Assembly (NCBI GenBank): GCA_003313425.1
Contig: NHZP01000006.1
Coordinates: forward strand, 1,178,001-1,242,000
Direction of reading: 5' to 3'
Length of the DNA: 64,000 nucleotides
From: Pseudopyrenochaeta lycopersici
Taxonomy: Eukaryota > Ascomycota > Dothideomycetes > Pleosporales > Pseudopyrenochaetaceae
Numbering within the stretch: the first letter of the stretch is position 1; each line of letters begins with the position of its first letter. A model generated the notes under the pieces. That model saw only the letters and a list, made by a program, of their open reading frames with translations, was not told where the DNA came from and did no database searches. The position numbers and the translations under genes were made by a program. Below, one piece after another: positions 46,514 to 56,718 of this stretch.

Positions 46514-47359
46514 GAAGGGACATAGCCGTCATGTTTGTACGTTTGGAGCGTTAGGCATTGATGAGCGCGTATGAACATTTTGCATTGGGGGCGTTTACAT
46601 GTACATTGTTCATTTGAACAGATGTGTGTTGAGATGGCTGTCTTCGCGCAGGAGTGGTAGTCTGTGTCGGGGCAAGTGGTTGTTTCGAAGAGCTCTCACA
46701 ATCGCTTTGTCATCTCTATAATAACGTTGTGTTGTTGAAACCAACGATAAACCTTCATTAATCTATCACAATATTCACGAAAACATTCTCACTATGTGAA
46801 CGACTCGGTTGCTTGGCCATTAAGCATGCTTTTTGTCTTGGGTGATGATTGATGTATTGCGATTAAATCAGCCACTCTGGCATGGACTGACTACATCCAT
46901 TTACTATCCCTCCCTATGTGCCGAAAAACCCTGTGTGCCGGAAACCCACCACTGTTTCCCATCACAACACAGTCCGCAACAAGTAATAGGCATAGATAAT
47001 CTCGGATTAGAGACACCAGATCCTGAGCTTTATCCAACCTTCATAGTTTCTCTAGAAAACCCCTCCTCAGCCTGTAATACCATATTTCACTGCGAGCACG
47101 CACCGTAGCTTCCAATCGGCAAGCCTCGGGTTGTACTGAAAAGTTCGTGCACCTCATCTAAAACTTCCTAGATTATAGATAAAGACAGAATGATTATATC
47201 CCGAGCGAGGTTCTCGGATACTCAAGCTTGTTGCGTGCTGAAGTGACTTACCGCATTACGAGACAACAGTGGGCAAACAAGAGCCCCACTTACTCACTGT
47301 AAGGAAACACGAACGCGGACTAGCTGTAAGGCGGTCGGTGCTCATATCAGCATCTACAA
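46514..47359. other. Intergenic region at left edge of accessory block
   Basis: Holds the 3' flank of the Izh3-like gene and then the left copy of a 43-bp inverted sequence pair (46907-46949). Downstream of that copy, short patches such as aatctcgga resemble the far copy. No gene. Confidence 0.5.
46907..46949 (+). repeat. Left copy of an inverted 43-bp repeat flanking the accessory block
   Basis: The core gtgccgaaaaaccctgtgtg occurs here and, reverse-complemented, at 53793-53835. I count 40 of 43 identical bases, all three differences being transitions. Shorter similar patches continue for perhaps 150 bp on the block side of both copies. Confidence 0.65.
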
Positions 47360-47361
47360 TA

Positions 47362-47405
47362 ACGTGTTCAACCACTCGCTCGGCAACACCAGTCGCTCGG
47401 CCACC
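47362..47405 (+). repeat. Left terminal inverted repeat of the Fot1-like element
   Basis: 44 bp, begins acgtgttcaacc and ends gctcggccacc. It is an exact reverse complement of 49161-49204 and is preceded by TA. Confidence 0.92.
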
Positions 47406-47487
47406 TCATCAAAACAGGAGGATCTTAACGCACGATAATGCGACAACCACGCCGTAAGTTTACTAGTAAATATAGTAGTATTACTCT

Positions 47488-49122
47488 CTATCTTTGTTTA
47501 CACGAAGTCTGATTATAACCTTAAGTTCCGCATTTAGTGCAGGTTAGTAGTGCTCGTTGCCGAGGCTGAGAAGCCTCCTCCTCCACCCTCAAGTTTGACG
47601 CTATTTCAGTAGCTACAGCCAACACGCGACCTGCCTTAACCTGTAAGGCACCTCCAGCTACAATATATTATCGCTGTTTATCCTTCCTACGTCGTAAACG
47701 CGTGTTTAAGGCACGAAGTTTACTGTTTTCCTCTACTAAGATTATAGCTAAGTTTATAGCTAGCTAACAGCCTTTAATAAGCTGCGCGAGAGCCTTGCTT
47801 AAGGGGCTCTATAATTAACGTTAAAGGAGCTCACGTATAAGGCGAGCCTGTTAATTAAGTTAATTAGTAGTGTGAGGCGTTTCTATTATCCAAACAGCCT
47901 CAGCTGTAGCTGCTGTCTGTAGAGGAGACGGTGTACGGACAACTGTCAGCGTTAATAGGACACGTTCAGGATAGAACAGGACTAAGCCTGTCGCCCGAAA
48001 GCCTGCAAAGATATTTAAGGTTAAGAAAATAGTTAAACGTATACGTAGATATATATAGAGAAATTCGTCCTTATTAATAAACTACACCTATTAGCGCGTA
48101 AGCCTGTCTATTACGTGTTCGTACGCTGTCTTAAGGGGTAAGAAGTAACTAATATTAAGAGGCTATAGCTTATAGGACGTGTAAGGAGGCATATAGAGGG
48201 TAATTATATTCCTCTCTGCGCAGTAAGTATTAAACGCAGGCGTCGCGTAGCTACTGTAGCCGTCTAGTATTAGAAGGCGATAGCCTCCTATAGTACGTAA
48301 GGCCGTGTGCAGGTTAAAATACTTTAACTAGTTAAGGCTAAGGTTATCAGTTATCTATCCGTTATCGCTTACACTAATGCTCCAGTCGCCAGGCAGCTGT
48401 AGCTCAGGACTATACTACGACGCCTGGTAGACTCTACCCTTAAGGATAATAAAGGGAGGCAGTATAAAGCCTACAGCGCTCACACACTTAATTATTATTG
48501 TCTAGTCACGATTGCCAGGCTGAATAATAGTTACTCGTCTAATAGTATCAGAGCTAGTAACTACCTTTAACGTTAAGGTAATACCTATCATAAACCTAGT
48601 CTTATCAAAGTTATAGGTGTCCTCAGCAACTATCCTGTACGTCTGAATTGTATCCCTCACAAGACTATACCAGGCGTTTATCTTTACAGGATCCTCGCAT
48701 TTTGCGCGCTATAAGTAGAATTTACAGTTCTACTTTGTCTAAAGCTCTAACTAAGCCTTAATAAAACAAGAGACCTAGTTCTTGCTAAGAGGAGGTAGAG
48801 GAGGCTGCTAGCCTTGTGCAGCGAGAAGGGCGTCTCTTATCTAACGTACGTCAATAATATAAGGCGGAAAGTCTCGTCGATCAAGCTCTAGTATCTATTA
48901 AACGAGGCTCTGTTCCTCAGTAGGCGATAGCTTACGTTTACGTGCGTTAATCGTTAGTAGAGGCAGGCGGCCTTTAATTCTGTCCTGCAGCGTTGATTAA
49001 GGAACACTAAACAGCTGCGCGGCCCTCCGCACACTTATAATTTGTTTTAAATTAATTACCTAAGACGCAAGAAGAACACAGCCCTCCTTTTGAGCTATAG
49101 GAGGCTGTCGTTGCCTTGTCAT
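47488..49122 (-). pseudogene. Fot1/pogo-type DDE transposase, inactivated by nonsense mutations
   Basis: Reading from ATG 49122 to a stop at 47490-47488 stays in one frame for 545 codons, the usual length for this family, but contains more than 20 in-frame TAG/TAA codons. Recognisable blocks are the N-terminal helix-turn-helix region (RRAAQLFSVP, LQDRIKGR), then INAWYSLVRDTIQTY, EDTYNFDKTRFMIG with the first catalytic Asp, QPGNRD, VGFILPPFIILKG, LPGDWSISVSDNG with the second Asp, and RLLILDGYSSYATP and LYMPPYTSY around the third site. A zinc-knuckle-like CTKCGT-GY-C is at the C-terminus. Several stops sit where Trp is expected (for example after SDNG and NLSLN), consistent with TGG to TAG, the G-to-A change expected from RIP. 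No frameshifts are needed. Confidence 0.85.
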
Positions 49123-49160
49123 GGTGGTTGTTTTGAGGCCAAGCGCGGTGGTATTAGTGG

Positions 49161-49204
49161 GGTGGCCGAGCGACTGGTGTTGCCGAGCGAGTGGTTGAAC
49201 ACGT
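49161..49204 (-). repeat. Right terminal inverted repeat of the Fot1-like element
   Basis: 44 bp, exact reverse complement of 47362-47405 and followed by TA at 49205-49206. It has no mutation relative to the left copy although the element interior is heavily decayed. Confidence 0.92.
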
Positions 49205-49206
49205 TA

Positions 49207-49526
49207 GTACTGTATCACTAGCATAACTCGGATCGGGCCGCCAGACGAGGCTATCCCCCTGCAACAGTACATAAGAATACTCCGCCTTAGAGCGTTTAGT
49301 ATGCGCAGTTGTTTGAACGCGTGCTAGCAAGTGTAAGTTCGATTACTACTCTCAAAACTATTGCTAGACTAATAAATGTAGCTTAGTATACATGCAGAGC
49401 ATGTGCCTATCTTGCAAAGAATTTCGAGCTTCTAATACCTATCTTCGCCAACCCACGTGATAATGTAGATACCTTGCCTATGTGCATCCTTGTGCTGCCA
49501 TCGGCTACCTTGAGAGCGGTAGTAGG
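49207..49526. other. Spacer between transposon and NLR pseudogene
   Basis: 320 bp of 3' flank to the NLR pseudogene. No feature recognised. Confidence 0.5.
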
Positions 49527-52500
49527 TTAGTTCTGCTTTTCCGACACAAGCATATTAGAGTAGTGTTGGCGGCATGCGCAGGTAGTCGGATGATCGTTCC
49601 CGAGGACAGTAGAGTATGCAGCGCATGCTCTTTCGTACAGAACGCGGGACTCGTCGTAACGATGTCGAAGTGCAAGGAGGTGAGCAAGGCAGTACACGCT
49701 CGTTAGTGTATCTGGATGCTCAGGCCCAAGCACCTTCTCCTTCCGCGCCAGCGTCTGCCTGTTCATCGCTTCCGCCTCTTCGTACTTGCCCTGCCTGTTC
49801 AGCACAAGCGCCAAGTTGCTCATGCTCGTCAGCGTGTAAGGATGCTCAGGCCCAAGCACCTTCTCGCATATCGCCAGCGTCTGCCTGTTCATCGCTTCCG
49901 CCTCTTCGTACTTGCCCTGGCTGTCCAGCACTCCCGCCAAGTTGCCCATGCTCGCCAGCGTGTCTGGATGCTCAGGCCCGAGCACCTTCTCTTTGAGCGC
50001 CAGCGTCTGCCTGTTCATCGCTTCCGCCTCTTCGTACTTGCCCTGCCTGTCCAGCACGAGCGCCAAGTTGCTCATGCTCGTCAGCGTGTCTGGATGCTCA
50101 CGCCCAAGCACCTTCTCCTTCCGCGCCAGCGTCTGCCTGTTCATCGCTTCCGCCTCTTCGTACTTGCCCTGGCTGTCCAGCACGAGCGCCAAGTTGCTCA
50201 TGCTCGTCAGCGTGTCTGGATGCTCACGCCCGAGCACCTTCTCTTTGAGCGCCAGCGTCTGCCTGTTCATCGCTTCCGCCTCTTCGTACTTGCCTTGCCT
50301 GTCCAGCACAAGCGCCAAGTTGTTCATGCTCGTCAGCGTGTCTGGATGCTCACGCCCGAGCACCTTCTCTTTGAGCGCCAGCGTCTGCCTGTTCATCGCT
50401 TCCGCCTCTTCGTACTTGCCTTGCCTGTCCAGCACAAGCGCCAAGTTGTTCATGCTCGTCAGCGTGTCTGGATGCTCACGCCCGAGCACCTTCTCCTTCC
50501 GCGCCAGCGTCTGCCTGTTCATCGCTTCCGCCTCTTCGTACTTGCCTTGCCTGTCCAGCACAAGCGCCAAGTTGTTCATGCTCGTCAGCGTGTCTGGATG
50601 CTCACGCCCGAGCACCTTCTCCTTCCGCGCCAGCGTCTGCCTGTTCATCGCTTCCGCCTCTTCGTACTTGCCCTGCCTGTCCAGCACTCCCGCCAAGTTG
50701 TTCATGCTCGTCAGCGTGTCTGGATGCTCAGACCCAAGCACCTTCTCCTTCCGCACCAGCGTCTGCCTGTTCATCGCTTCCGCCTCTTCGTACTTGCCTT
50801 GCCTGTCCAGCACAAGCGCCAAGTTGTTCATGCTCGTCAGCGTGTCTGGATGCTCACGCCCGAGCACCTCCTCGTACCGCGCCAGCGTCTGCCTGTTCAT
50901 CGCTTCCGCCTCTTCGTACTTGCCCTGGCTGTCCAGCACAAGCGCCAAGTTGTTTATGCTCGTCAGCGTGTGTGGATGCTCACGCCCAAGTACCTCCTCT
51001 CTCAGCGATGACGCGTGCCTATGCGATACCTCAGCCGCTGTATACTGTCCTAGATCTGTTTAACACCAGCCTACGCGTTCAAGTAGAGACGCTCTTGCTG
51101 TCGTATCTACGACGTCCTCGCACCCTACTACATGTATAGCATGTAGAAGGTATGGCACCCATATTTCCTTTCTTTCATGCCCACCATACGGCACTAGTTC
51201 CTGGAGTCGGTTCGTGGCTGTACAGGCCCAGTCCTCCCATTCACCGTGTTCATGCAACCACGCAACTGATGCTATGTGCACCAGACGGTGCATGTCAAAG
51301 TATCTCTCTCTCTCTAACGCCTGTACTGTTTGCTAGCGCTCTGTTATAAATGCGTACCCAGTTAAGGTTCCAAGCGCTTTGATCTGCTGCACTCAGGATC
51401 CTTTAGAAGGCAATAGCAACTGCAGGATATTAATACGGTCGATGCACGCTATAAAGGCGAGGTACTCTGCTGCCAGCGGGTCTTGCCTGCGTATCTAGGC
51501 GAAAGAGATGTGCCACGTCTTAGCGATCGTGCTGTCCATTCCCTAGTACCTGCTAGGGTCCTCGAATTATTCGCTGAAGAGCTCTGTCTCTGCGCCTGCA
51601 TCTTCGAACAATAACACATACTTAGAGACTGATGTTTCATTACTGTTAATAAAAGCAGCCGCTTGCACGATAGTAAGTGGGAGACAGGCGAGTATGCTAA
51701 GCAGTTGGTCAACGGCTAACGAGTCGTCAAGCAACGTTTGCTCTGTTACGCGTCGCGCCAAAAGCTGCCTAGCTTCTGCTTAACTCATGTCTTCGAGCTC
51801 TGAGACATGATCCGGCGTCAGTGTCCGAGCCACTTTCCTACTCCGTGTAGTGAACAGAATAACGCCCTGGCGGTTGCGGGGGAGAAAGTCGCTTAACGGG
51901 GTCGACCCTGGATTCCTATTAACTGTACCTCGCAGGACTGCAAGATCATCGGCATTATCGACGATCATTAGCCAGCTGCCAGAGCTGTCTGCGCTCAGCG
52001 TATCTTTAACAAGCTTGTTAATATCTGCATTGTTGTCACTTATTCCTGGTATGCGCAGGCCGTTTGCAATCTCGCGATACGCGAGTTCAAAGCTGTCTCG
52101 GCTGATTGCAGGCACCCAGAACACTCAATCTACAGCGCGGTCCGCCAGGGCGCGGTATGCGAACTCGAGAGCTAGTGCTGACTTTCCACAGCCACCCAGC
52201 CCATATATTGTCATGCGCATGTGTGTGGTTAGAGAGAACAGCGTTTGCTTGAGAGACTCAAGCTGGTCCTCTCGTCCGACGAACCGCTCATTTCTTGGAA
52301 AAGGCAACGGGAGGGACACTACATGTCGTTAGCTTTAAATAATTTATAGAGAGAAGTGTTGCTTTGTTAGCAAAAACGCACCTGAGAGGCTATATTAGTC
52401 TCCTGTTCCTTGCCCTTTCTGACGCCTTACTATCTCCTCTTCTAGTCGTTTAGTTGCGTATCCTTCTCCTTCTCCATAGATAAGAGGTAAGAATAGCCCA

Positions 52501-53156
52501 AAGATACCTAGCAAGCAGTACACTTTATCCTCTTTAAGTGTTGTTGTGCGTGTAGCCGCCCACCTTATTCGCTCCTTAATACTATACTCGGCAATACTTT
52601 ATCCTCTTAGCACCCCAACAGGAATTATAGTAACCTAATGTATCTCCTGCTCTAGCGAGATTCTACTGCCTAGTCGCCTGCCCTCTCTAGAGAAGAACTC
52701 TACACACAGTAGCGCCAACAACTCTTGCAGCATCCAGCCTCGCGTAAACCATCGACTTCTTCGAAATGCTTGCTCCCATGTTATTAGAAAGGCCTAGGCG
52801 TCAATAACCTCCTCTAGGACAGAAACATCTAAGAGATATACATAGCACTTAGCCGCACGCTGATACCACCGAAACATAGAGTTGATCGCCGTGCTCAGCT
52901 CATTACTAGTTAATTTGTCGATGCAGCAGGTATCGACCCAGAAGTACTGAATACCGTCCGCCGCCGCTTGTTCTGCGCAAAAGCGGAGTTTGGCATAGCC
53001 TAACTTATTCTTACCTACGCCAGCCACAACCTCATTATATATGACTTCCTGTCCTTCAATCCAGGTGTGCGAGAGTATGGCGTACAGTGGATAGTGTTCG
53101 TCGTCGAAAGAGGTCAGCTCGAAGACGTCGTTCTGCAGGCGCTACAGAAGTCGCAT
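49527..53156 (-). pseudogene. HET-NB-ARC-TPR NLR protein, inactivated by nonsense codons
   Basis: Fungal NLRs of this layout mediate heterokaryon incompatibility or innate-immune-like cell death. From ATG 53156 to a stop at 49529-49527 one frame runs 1,210 codons. HET domain: YAILSHTWIEGQEV, ADGIQYFWVDTCCIDK, AINSMFRWYQRAAKCYVYL, RRSRWFTRGWMLQELLAL and KVYCLLGIFGLFLPLIYGEG. A probable intron near 52323-52385 (gtgcgt...tgtag) has a length divisible by three. NB-ARC: ERFVGREDQLESLK, the P-loop IYGLGGCGKSALALEFAYRA, Walker B SWLMIVDNADDLAVL, LFTTRSRKVA. Then come ten TPR units and a degenerate last repeat. About a dozen in-frame stops interrupt HET and NB-ARC, mostly TAG/TAA where Gln (CAG/CAA) would fit, as in MRLL-stop-RL, VIDA-stop-AF and DMS-stop-AEAR. 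No frameshift is seen. Whether shorter products are made from the intact TPR part is unknown. Confidence 0.85.
49720..50990 (-). repeat. Tandem 126-bp repeat array encoding ten near-identical TPR units
   Basis: Each 126-bp unit encodes 42 residues around [14 protein letters not shown] ... [17 protein letters not shown], a kinesin-light-chain-type TPR. I count ten units with this core plus one divergent unit at the C-terminal end and a weaker one at the N-terminal side. Differences concentrate at a few positions: after QTL ([AV][RLI][YKC]E[EK]), at LG[RSP]EHP, and at [SR]Q. The array is GC-rich and has no stop. Because the period is a multiple of three, long frames also stay open on the opposite strand; these are artefacts. 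Confidence 0.9.
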
Positions 53157-53792
53157 TATGGAACATGTTTAGCTCAAGTAATAAACGTAGGCTAAGAGTT
53201 GCAGCGCAGACTCGCTGCTAGAAAAGTATAAGAGGAACAGAGCATCGCATGTCTCTCAATATGTCGAGCAGGCTGAGCGCTTGGGTACTGGGGCTGTGAG
53301 GCTAGGCGCTCAGCTATATGCGTAAGTGGCTCAGCGTCAGGTGTGGCTTGGAGTTACTCGCCATTTGTATGCAATAACCTGCAAGTCGAGCGATGATGTC
53401 AGCATTAATAGCATACCGCTAGTCTCTTCTTAACATTTCGGTACAGGCACGAAGTAGGTCTCTCGCTTAACAATCCTGCTTAACATAGGTGCTCAACACA
53501 ACTGATGCGCAGATAGTATAGACATAGAGATGCTGCGCTCGGAATACAACCCTGGCATGTCCGTCTGAAGCTAACAAGAGTTTAAACAGGATGCATCAGC
53601 TGTGAAGCACATCCGAGGACGACCGAGCTCAGGCTATTCTGCGCGTCGACGACAAAACATGGTATTGTCGGCGCGACAGAGCTGAGTAGGAACAGCGGAG
53701 TAGTGAAGACTAAGGCTGAGGTATGGAGAGTGTATTCCGAGATTGTTGGCGCCTCTGGGCATATGTTGACGTTGTTGTGATGCAGAGCATGA

Positions 53793-53835
53793 GTGGGTTT
53801 TCGGCACACAGGGTTTTTCGGCACGCAGGGAGGGA
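53793..53835 (-). repeat. Right copy of the inverted 43-bp repeat flanking the accessory block
   Basis: Reverse complement of 46907-46949 with three transitions. Together the copies bracket about 6.8 kb containing the transposon and the NLR pseudogene. Confidence 0.65.
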
Positions 53836-54066
53836 CGTTATGACCAACTCAATTCAGTAGATGCGCATGACTGTCCCGTTCGCCAATTACTACACTCAAG
53901 ACTTCACTTTGTGGGCACATAATGTGGTATAGCGCAATAGTTTCTATCAACTTGGTATCTCGCAGAAGCAACAAACAACAAGACAGAAGGTACCACCCAT
54001 AAATACGTAAGAAAACTATAGTTCTGAATACAATAAGGTACAACAGAAGCCTTTGAACAGATCTAG

Positions 54067-54091
54067 AGAAGTGAAGTGAAGTGAAGTGAAA
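54067..54091 (+). repeat. GAAGT microsatellite
   Basis: About four to five tandem copies of gaagt (agaagtgaagtgaagtgaag). A simple repeat downstream of the minus-strand regulator gene. Confidence 0.8.
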
Positions 54092-54351
54092 GGGAAGTAC
54101 CAATGCGCTGAAAGTATAGAGACCCATTCAAAAACCAAGCAAACGTCATTGACAAAAGGCCGTTTCTTCGTAGTAACGTTATCGTCAAACGGGGAGGGAG
54201 CGTACCACCACCCGAGAAGTAAAGAGAATTCTAGTCTAACGCTCAACAAAATATGGTGGGCAAGATGTCCCCAGACGTTTTGGACGCCGAGCTGACAGAT
54301 AGCCACCCCTAGCAGAGCGCGACATAGGAGAAGAAAGACGAGCGAGAACAA

Positions 54352-56718
54352 TCAAGGTACGGGAGAAAATGCCTGCTGAGGAATTTTCTGTTCAGTGCGC
54401 AAGAGGAGGAGCCGTGCAACTAGCCTGTCGAAGAAGAAGGCCATGTCATCGCCATGTCTCTTCTCGGTGGCTTTCATGCCCAGATAGCCGGCACCACTGG
54501 CCCTCTTGATGGCCCCTCTTACGCTCTCGACAAAGGTATCTTGGGGCGATACATTGCGGTTGCGCTGCGAAAGTGGTGGCTCGCCCTCCCAATCTGGTCT
54601 GAGCCGAGCATGACATCCTGAGAAGCAAGCGCTATAGAAGGCAAAGAGAGTCTTCACACCTCCATCGTCGACTTTGAGATCCTCCTCAGCGACGTTAAAG
54701 CGGGCTGGGTCGTAGCCGTGGTGATAAGGCAACTTTGCCGCGTGGTAGTGAATGGATTCGACTGTCATGAGGACAGTGATAAGAACGGCGAGAGCGATTG
54801 GCCACTCATCGCACTCGCGGGTGAAAAAAATTTGCTCCAATGAAGACAGGACATCTTTCATCAAGCTGAGAGCCAGCTCAGGCATTATAGAACCGAACTG
54901 GGAGCGAATGAAGCAGGGCGTGGGATTGAGTTCCTCGGACAGCTCCATGGTGTTGTTAATCAATTGGGCGAGCACCGGGCTCTCGAATCGCGATGGTAAG
55001 GTGAGGTCCCCACCAATGTGGACTAGGACGAGAAGCTTGAGTGCTTGTTGAAGGACTCGGTAGTGTGCCGAATTCGGGGTTAGGGAGCGCGAGAAGACAT
55101 AGACCTCACGCAGGATCCGCAGTGGCGAGCAGTATAGTGGGAAGGCACGGAAATGGTGCGTGACGAGTAACGAGAGATGAGAATCTAGAATATTCATAAG
55201 GTTAGACGTGGCCTCTGAAGTCAGAACAGCTGGGAGAACAGCATGTGTATGTGCTGAAGCCGAAGTTGACTCGGGTGGCCAAGTATAAATGATATGTCTG
55301 TGTACCAAAGTATAGCGATCTTCGACCTGCAAAGCATGCACTGGCACAAGAAGGGCAGGGCCAAAACCAAAGTTGAGTGGAATAGTGTATGTAATGCCGG
55401 TCGATATATTGAAGCTGTTGGGCGCGACAAATGCTTCCAAAGATCGTGCTGTCGGATGCCACCCGAACCGATCGGATAGAAAGGTGCTTGAGAGATCCCT
55501 TAGGAGTCGGTCACGGCAGGGATGCTTGATGAGATCTCCTTTGTAATGTTCGAGACACGACTTGCATGGCGTACCTGGGTCACACTTCTCCTTCCGTAGC
55601 TTACAGTTCGTACATGCACCGACAATCCGCATCAATGCGGCTTGGATTCGCTGCTCCGGCGTGAGGCCTCTCTTGCGTCCTCGAGGTGTTCTTCCCTGGA
55701 GGCCTTCAGTACTTGTAGGTGCTAGCTTGTTGGTCAAAGGATTTGGCTGGTAGGACACCCATCCGTAGGAATCGGAAGTGGGCGAAGGCGTGGCTACCCT
55801 GCGGCGGGACTGTGAGGCACTCCTTGACAGTGCAACGCTGGGTGGACGACGCTGATTGATTGGAGACACCGATAGCATAGGAGGGACTCTCTGCCTCCAG
55901 TGCGATGGCGAAACCCCATTGTGATAGCTCGCGGTCTCACGAGCTGCTTCAGGGATTGTAATAGCCCTACTACGACTGTGCTGTTGATGGGTTCTCTCTG
56001 ATTGCGGGTACGATGAGACTGGGTTGGAACTATGTGAGAAGGGCCGCGGGATAGAAATGGGGCAAGCCTCTACTCTACTTTCGTCACATTCCGTAATGGG
56101 TTCGATAATCTGAGGCTGGTCTGCCCATGTGCCGACATTTGAGAAGACTTGCGAAGCTCTAATGTCGAGACCACTGAACGAGTGATAAGACCCTGCAACA
56201 TACGGGTTGAATACAATCTCATCTGTTGAGTCCAAAGAGCCAGTTGATTCTCCGAAGCTATCCGCAATACGTTCAAACCGTGTATCCAGGACTGGAGACT
56301 CTGTGATATGATCCAGAGACGAGAGAGTGTCGTCACAGGCACCAAAGGACCCAAAATATTGTCCATCCTCTTTACTCAATAATGGTGACGTTGCCGTAGT
56401 ATCGAAAAATGGGGAGGTACAGTAGACCTGGCCGAATGAAGACGAGCCATCGAGGACTGATGGCGGTGCAGAGACGGTGTATTCAAGTGATGGCGGGCCA
56501 TCGGCAACTGATGGAGGCGCAGATACGAGGTAAGGTTGCTCAGACGTGAAACTCTCTGGTACATGGTAACTGGCGCTGAAGCTATCGCTTTGCGCTGCAA
56601 GGATGCCGGTATCGCCATGAAAGTGAAAGTCGTCATCCCAGGCAACAAACTCCTGCCAACCTTCGATTGGCGAGTCGCCGTATTCGACTTGTGCCATGGT
56701 TGGATTGGTGAATGTCAT
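54352..56718 (-). CDS. Zn(2)-Cys(6) fungal-type transcription regulator
   Basis: Single exon, 788 aa from ATG 56718; ATG 56697 (MAQVEYGDS) would give 781 aa. The first about 330 residues are acidic, Ser/Pro-rich and likely an activation or disordered region. The DNA-binding module is near residues 350-400: basic RGRKRGLTPEQR, then CTNCKLRKEKCDPGTPCKSC and a sixth Cys in IKHPCRD. The loop between the fifth and sixth cysteines is 12 residues, longer than in the Gal4 type. The rest is helical with FGWHPTARSLEAFVAPN and LVLVHIGGDLTLPSRFES. I recall this C-rich plus long helical layout in Dothideomycete/Sordariomycete C6 proteins. Targets cannot be inferred. The gene lies just outside the accessory block and is intact. 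Confidence 0.85.
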   Translation of the reverse strand: MTFTNPTMAQVEYGDSPIEGWQEFVAWDDDFHFHGDTGILAAQSDSFSASYHVPESFTSEQPYLVSAPPSVADGPPSLEYTVSAPPSVLDGSSSFGQVYCTSPFFDTTATSPLLSKEDGQYFGSFGACDDTLSSLDHITESPVLDTRFERIADSFGESTGSLDSTDEIVFNPYVAGSYHSFSGLDIRASQVFSNVGTWADQPQIIEPITECDESRVEACPISIPRPFSHSSNPVSSYPQSERTHQQHSRSRAITIPEAARETASYHNGVSPSHWRQRVPPMLSVSPINQRRPPSVALSRSASQSRRRVATPSPTSDSYGWVSYQPNPLTNKLAPTSTEGLQGRTPRGRKRGLTPEQRIQAALMRIVGACTNCKLRKEKCDPGTPCKSCLEHYKGDLIKHPCRDRLLRDLSSTFLSDRFGWHPTARSLEAFVAPNSFNISTGITYTIPLNFGFGPALLVPVHALQVEDRYTLVHRHIIYTWPPESTSASAHTHAVLPAVLTSEATSNLMNILDSHLSLLVTHHFRAFPLYCSPLRILREVYVFSRSLTPNSAHYRVLQQALKLLVLVHIGGDLTLPSRFESPVLAQLINNTMELSEELNPTPCFIRSQFGSIMPELALSLMKDVLSSLEQIFFTRECDEWPIALAVLITVLMTVESIHYHAAKLPYHHGYDPARFNVAEEDLKVDDGGVKTLFAFYSACFSGCHARLRPDWEGEPPLSQRNRNVSPQDTFVESVRGAIKRASGAGYLGMKATEKRHGDDMAFFFDRLVARLLLLRTEQKIPQQAFSPVP

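Larger units (their letters stand above)
47362..49204 (-). mobile_element. Pogo/Fot1-like DNA transposon, complete but decayed
   Basis: A 1,843-bp element bounded by 44-bp perfect terminal inverted repeats (47362-47405 and 49161-49204; outer end acgtgttcaaccactcgctc). TA dinucleotides at 47360-47361 and 49205-49206 are the target-site duplication. Tc1/mariner-superfamily elements of the pogo/Fot1 group insert at TA. Its size and single transposase gene fit that group; the Molly and Pixie elements of Parastagonospora nodorum are about this long (recalled). The internal region is AT-rich and stop-rich, as after RIP. Confidence 0.9.
53157..54351. other. Intergenic region at right edge of accessory block
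   Basis: The 5' flank of the NLR pseudogene, then the right copy of the inverted 43-bp sequence, then the 3' flank of the Zn2-Cys6 gene with a small GAAGT microsatellite. No gene supported. Confidence 0.5.

Noticed and set aside
49716..51063. Two long plus-strand frames (431 and 383 codons) of repeated Leu/His/Arg- and Ser/Cys-rich sequence
   Set aside because: They are the antisense of the 126-bp TPR array; a repeat period divisible by three keeps several frames open. The minus-strand frame matches a known TPR family, these match nothing.
53582..53824. 80-codon minus-strand frame overlapping the right inverted repeat and its partial counterpart at 46833-47108
   Set aside because: The two short translations share only weak similarity, explained by the shared nucleotide repeat rather than by a conserved protein.
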